NCBI GenBank assembly: GCA_022825185.1 | Contig: JAJDYK010000158.1 | Coordinates: forward strand, 1-9,393 | Direction: 5' to 3' | Source: Candidatus Latescibacterota bacterium | GTDB lineage: Bacteria > Latescibacterota > UBA2968 > UBA8231 | DNA length: 9,393 bases | Part shown: positions 8,491-9,393 of the stretch, piece after piece | How the letters are laid out: the number at the start of each line of letters is the position of its first letter | How positions within the stretch are numbered: the first letter of the stretch is position 1 | The notes under the pieces: model-generated | Told to the model about the DNA's origin: nothing | Databases searched by the model: none | Seen by the model: the letters and a program-made list of their open reading frames with translations, nothing else | Position numbers and translations under genes: made by a program

Positions 8491-8509
8491 GGTGCCTAAT
8501 ACAAGCACC
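8491..8509 (+). promoter_or_regulatory. Small hairpin covering the putative GTG start, possible part of the expression platform
   Basis: GGTGC (8491-8495) can pair with GCACC (8505-8509) across a nine-base loop. The stem contains the GTG (8492-8494) proposed as the receptor start codon, so formation would hide the start. It lies directly upstream of the terminator hairpin. It may be an anti-terminator component, a start-codon sequestering stem, or coincidence; only five base pairs support it. Confidence 0.35.
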
Positions 8510-9393
8510 CAGACCCGCACTCATTCGAGGGCGGGCTTTTTTATTGTTTTTTTCTTGCTGGCCCTGCATCCCGAGGCTCTATTGGCCGGGTCCCTACAGG
8601 GCCGGTTGCTCGACCCGGACACAGGTCGCCCCGTGTCCGGTGCCGCATTGACGCTGAGCGCCCCATCCGGCGCAGTCCACTCCGTCCGCAGCGATACGAC
8701 CGGCTCCTTCCGGCTCGAAAATCTGTCAACAGGAACTTGGGATTTGCGCGTGGAGCGGCTGGGCTATCGGCCCCTGCAAGGCCACATCCAGATCGGCGCA
8801 GCCCTCACCTCAGTCGAGTTGCACCTGCAATCTCTGCCCATGGTCATGGACGAGTTGGTGGTCCGCGCTCGCCGCGATCCCGAGGGCAAGCACATTGCCT
8901 CTTTCGTCGAAACTATTGTCTTGGGCAACCAACGCGCTCCCGGCGCAGACCTAGCCCAGACCCTCGACCGCGCTACCGGCGTCAACATCCGCCGCTACGG
9001 TGGGTTGGGCGCGTTTAGCACCCTTTCTATTCGCGGGTCCACTGCTGAACAGGTCCAAGTTTTTCTCGATGGGGTGCCGCTAAACTCGGCTGTTGGCGGG
9101 GGCGTGGATCTAGGCGGCTTGCCCATCGGCGGCGTCGAAAGCGTCGATATATATCGGGGTGCGGTGCCGACGCGCTTTGGTGGCAACAGCCTCGGCGGCG
9201 TGGTTCACATTCGCACGCAACCGCTCGGCGGCAAAGTCCGCACGCGCTTGCACACGGCCTCCGGTTCGTACGGCACCCGCCGATTGGGCGCTTCGCTCAG
9301 CGGCCCCTATAAGGGCTGGGAGTACTTGGGGTTGGTCAACTACCGAGCCAGCCGCAACGACTTTCGCTTTTGGGACGACAACGGCACTGAGTA
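8492..9393 (+). CDS. TonB-dependent outer-membrane receptor, probably for a cobalamin (BtuB-like role); 3' end outside the window
   Basis: This predicted outer-membrane beta-barrel transporter is energised by TonB. The riboswitch suggests that cobalamin or a related corrinoid is the substrate; this is inferred. About 300 residues are visible. A signal peptide comes first: an n-region with Arg9 and Arg13 and a core FFIVFFLLAL (16-25). Residues about 35-115 form a carboxypeptidase-regulatory-like beta-sandwich (GRLLDPDTGRPVSGA, then TTGSFRLENL and LGYRPLQG). DELVVRA (120-126) is a likely TonB box. The plug domain follows, with LAQTLDRATGVNIRR, LSIRGS, VQVFLDGVPLN, VESVDIYRGAVPTRFGG and LGGVVHIRT. 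The start of the barrel is GSYGTRRLGASLSG. GTG at 8492 is preferred because it gives a full signal peptide. The frame is closed upstream by TGA at 8456-8458, and TTG at 8555 would leave too short a leader. A weak AAAGG at 8476-8480 lies 11 bases upstream. The gene runs off the right edge. Confidence 0.9.
   Translation, partial: MPNTSTQTRTHSRAGFFIVFFLLALHPEALLAGSLQGRLLDPDTGRPVSGAALTLSAPSGAVHSVRSDTTGSFRLENLSTGTWDLRVERLGYRPLQGHIQIGAALTSVELHLQSLPMVMDELVVRARRDPEGKHIASFVETIVLGNQRAPGADLAQTLDRATGVNIRRYGGLGAFSTLSIRGSTAEQVQVFLDGVPLNSAVGGGVDLGGLPIGGVESVDIYRGAVPTRFGGNSLGGVVHIRTQPLGGKVRTRLHTASGSYGTRRLGASLSGPYKGWEYLGLVNYRASRNDFRFWDDNGTE
8514..8553 (+). terminator. Intrinsic-terminator-like hairpin and U-tract of the riboswitch, apparently inside the receptor coding region
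   Basis: CCCGC (8514-8518) pairs with GCGGG (8531-8535) and CTC (8520-8522) with GAG (8527-8529), with one A-G mismatch and an ATTC loop. It is followed by C and six Ts (8537-8542), then more T-rich sequence to 8553. Shape, GC content and T-tract fit a rho-independent terminator, placed 70 bases after the aptamer as expected for a riboswitch expression platform. It could also stop readthrough from the helicase gene. The receptor frame is open through it. Confidence 0.8.

Noticed and set aside
7525..8520. Minus-strand open frame (331 codons) across the helicase gene end and the riboswitch
   Set aside because: It runs through the conserved aptamer and promoter, which read on the + strand, and has no family signature.
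8555..8557. TTG 8555 as the receptor start, placing the terminator fully upstream of the gene
   Set aside because: It would leave a leader with no basic n-region and a very short hydrophobic core and has no ribosome binding site; GTG 8492 gives a complete signal peptide. Not fully excluded.

Overview
The window is GC-rich (by eye about 60 percent) and encodes a Gram-negative-type bacterium, because it ends in an outer-membrane TonB-dependent receptor gene controlled by a cobalamin riboswitch. The receptor's N-terminal carboxypeptidase-regulatory-like domain and the archaeal-type glycogen debranching enzyme would fit an FCB-superphylum or Latescibacterota/Gemmatimonadota-like lineage. That placement is a low-confidence inference. 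All intact genes read on the + strand.

Layout. Positions 1-550 are the 3' end of an acetyl-CoA synthetase gene (acs). It overlaps by one base (TAGTG) a complete glycogen debranching enzyme gene (550-2505). The 3' end of that gene holds a near-perfect Shine-Dalgarno sequence for an orphan 56-residue charged protein (2495-2665). Positions 2666-3039 have no intact gene. They hold a minus-strand remnant of a DUF393 (DCC-family) gene, cut at both ends and broken by a one-base frameshift, followed by AT-richer intergenic DNA.

Positions 3040-8208 encode one 1722-residue protein that appears to fuse three nucleic-acid machines: an N-terminal DEDD-type 3'-5' exonuclease domain, a RecQ-type SF2 helicase and a UvrD/Rep-type SF1 helicase. 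A Cys/His cluster lies between the first two, and a long linker of about 450 residues lies between the helicases. It is the most unusual gene in the window and could act in DNA repair, restart or defence. The sequence alone does not decide between these.

Eight bases after its stop lies a near-consensus sigma-70 promoter (TTGACA, 17 bp, TTTAAT). It drives a cobalamin riboswitch (aptamer about 8264-8443) and then the TonB-dependent receptor (8492 to beyond the window end). The only plausible start of the receptor is a GTG upstream of the intrinsic terminator-like hairpin. The hairpin and its U-tract would therefore be translated, and the U-tract would encode the Phe-rich core of the signal peptide. 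Regulatory RNA and coding sequence seem to overlap here.
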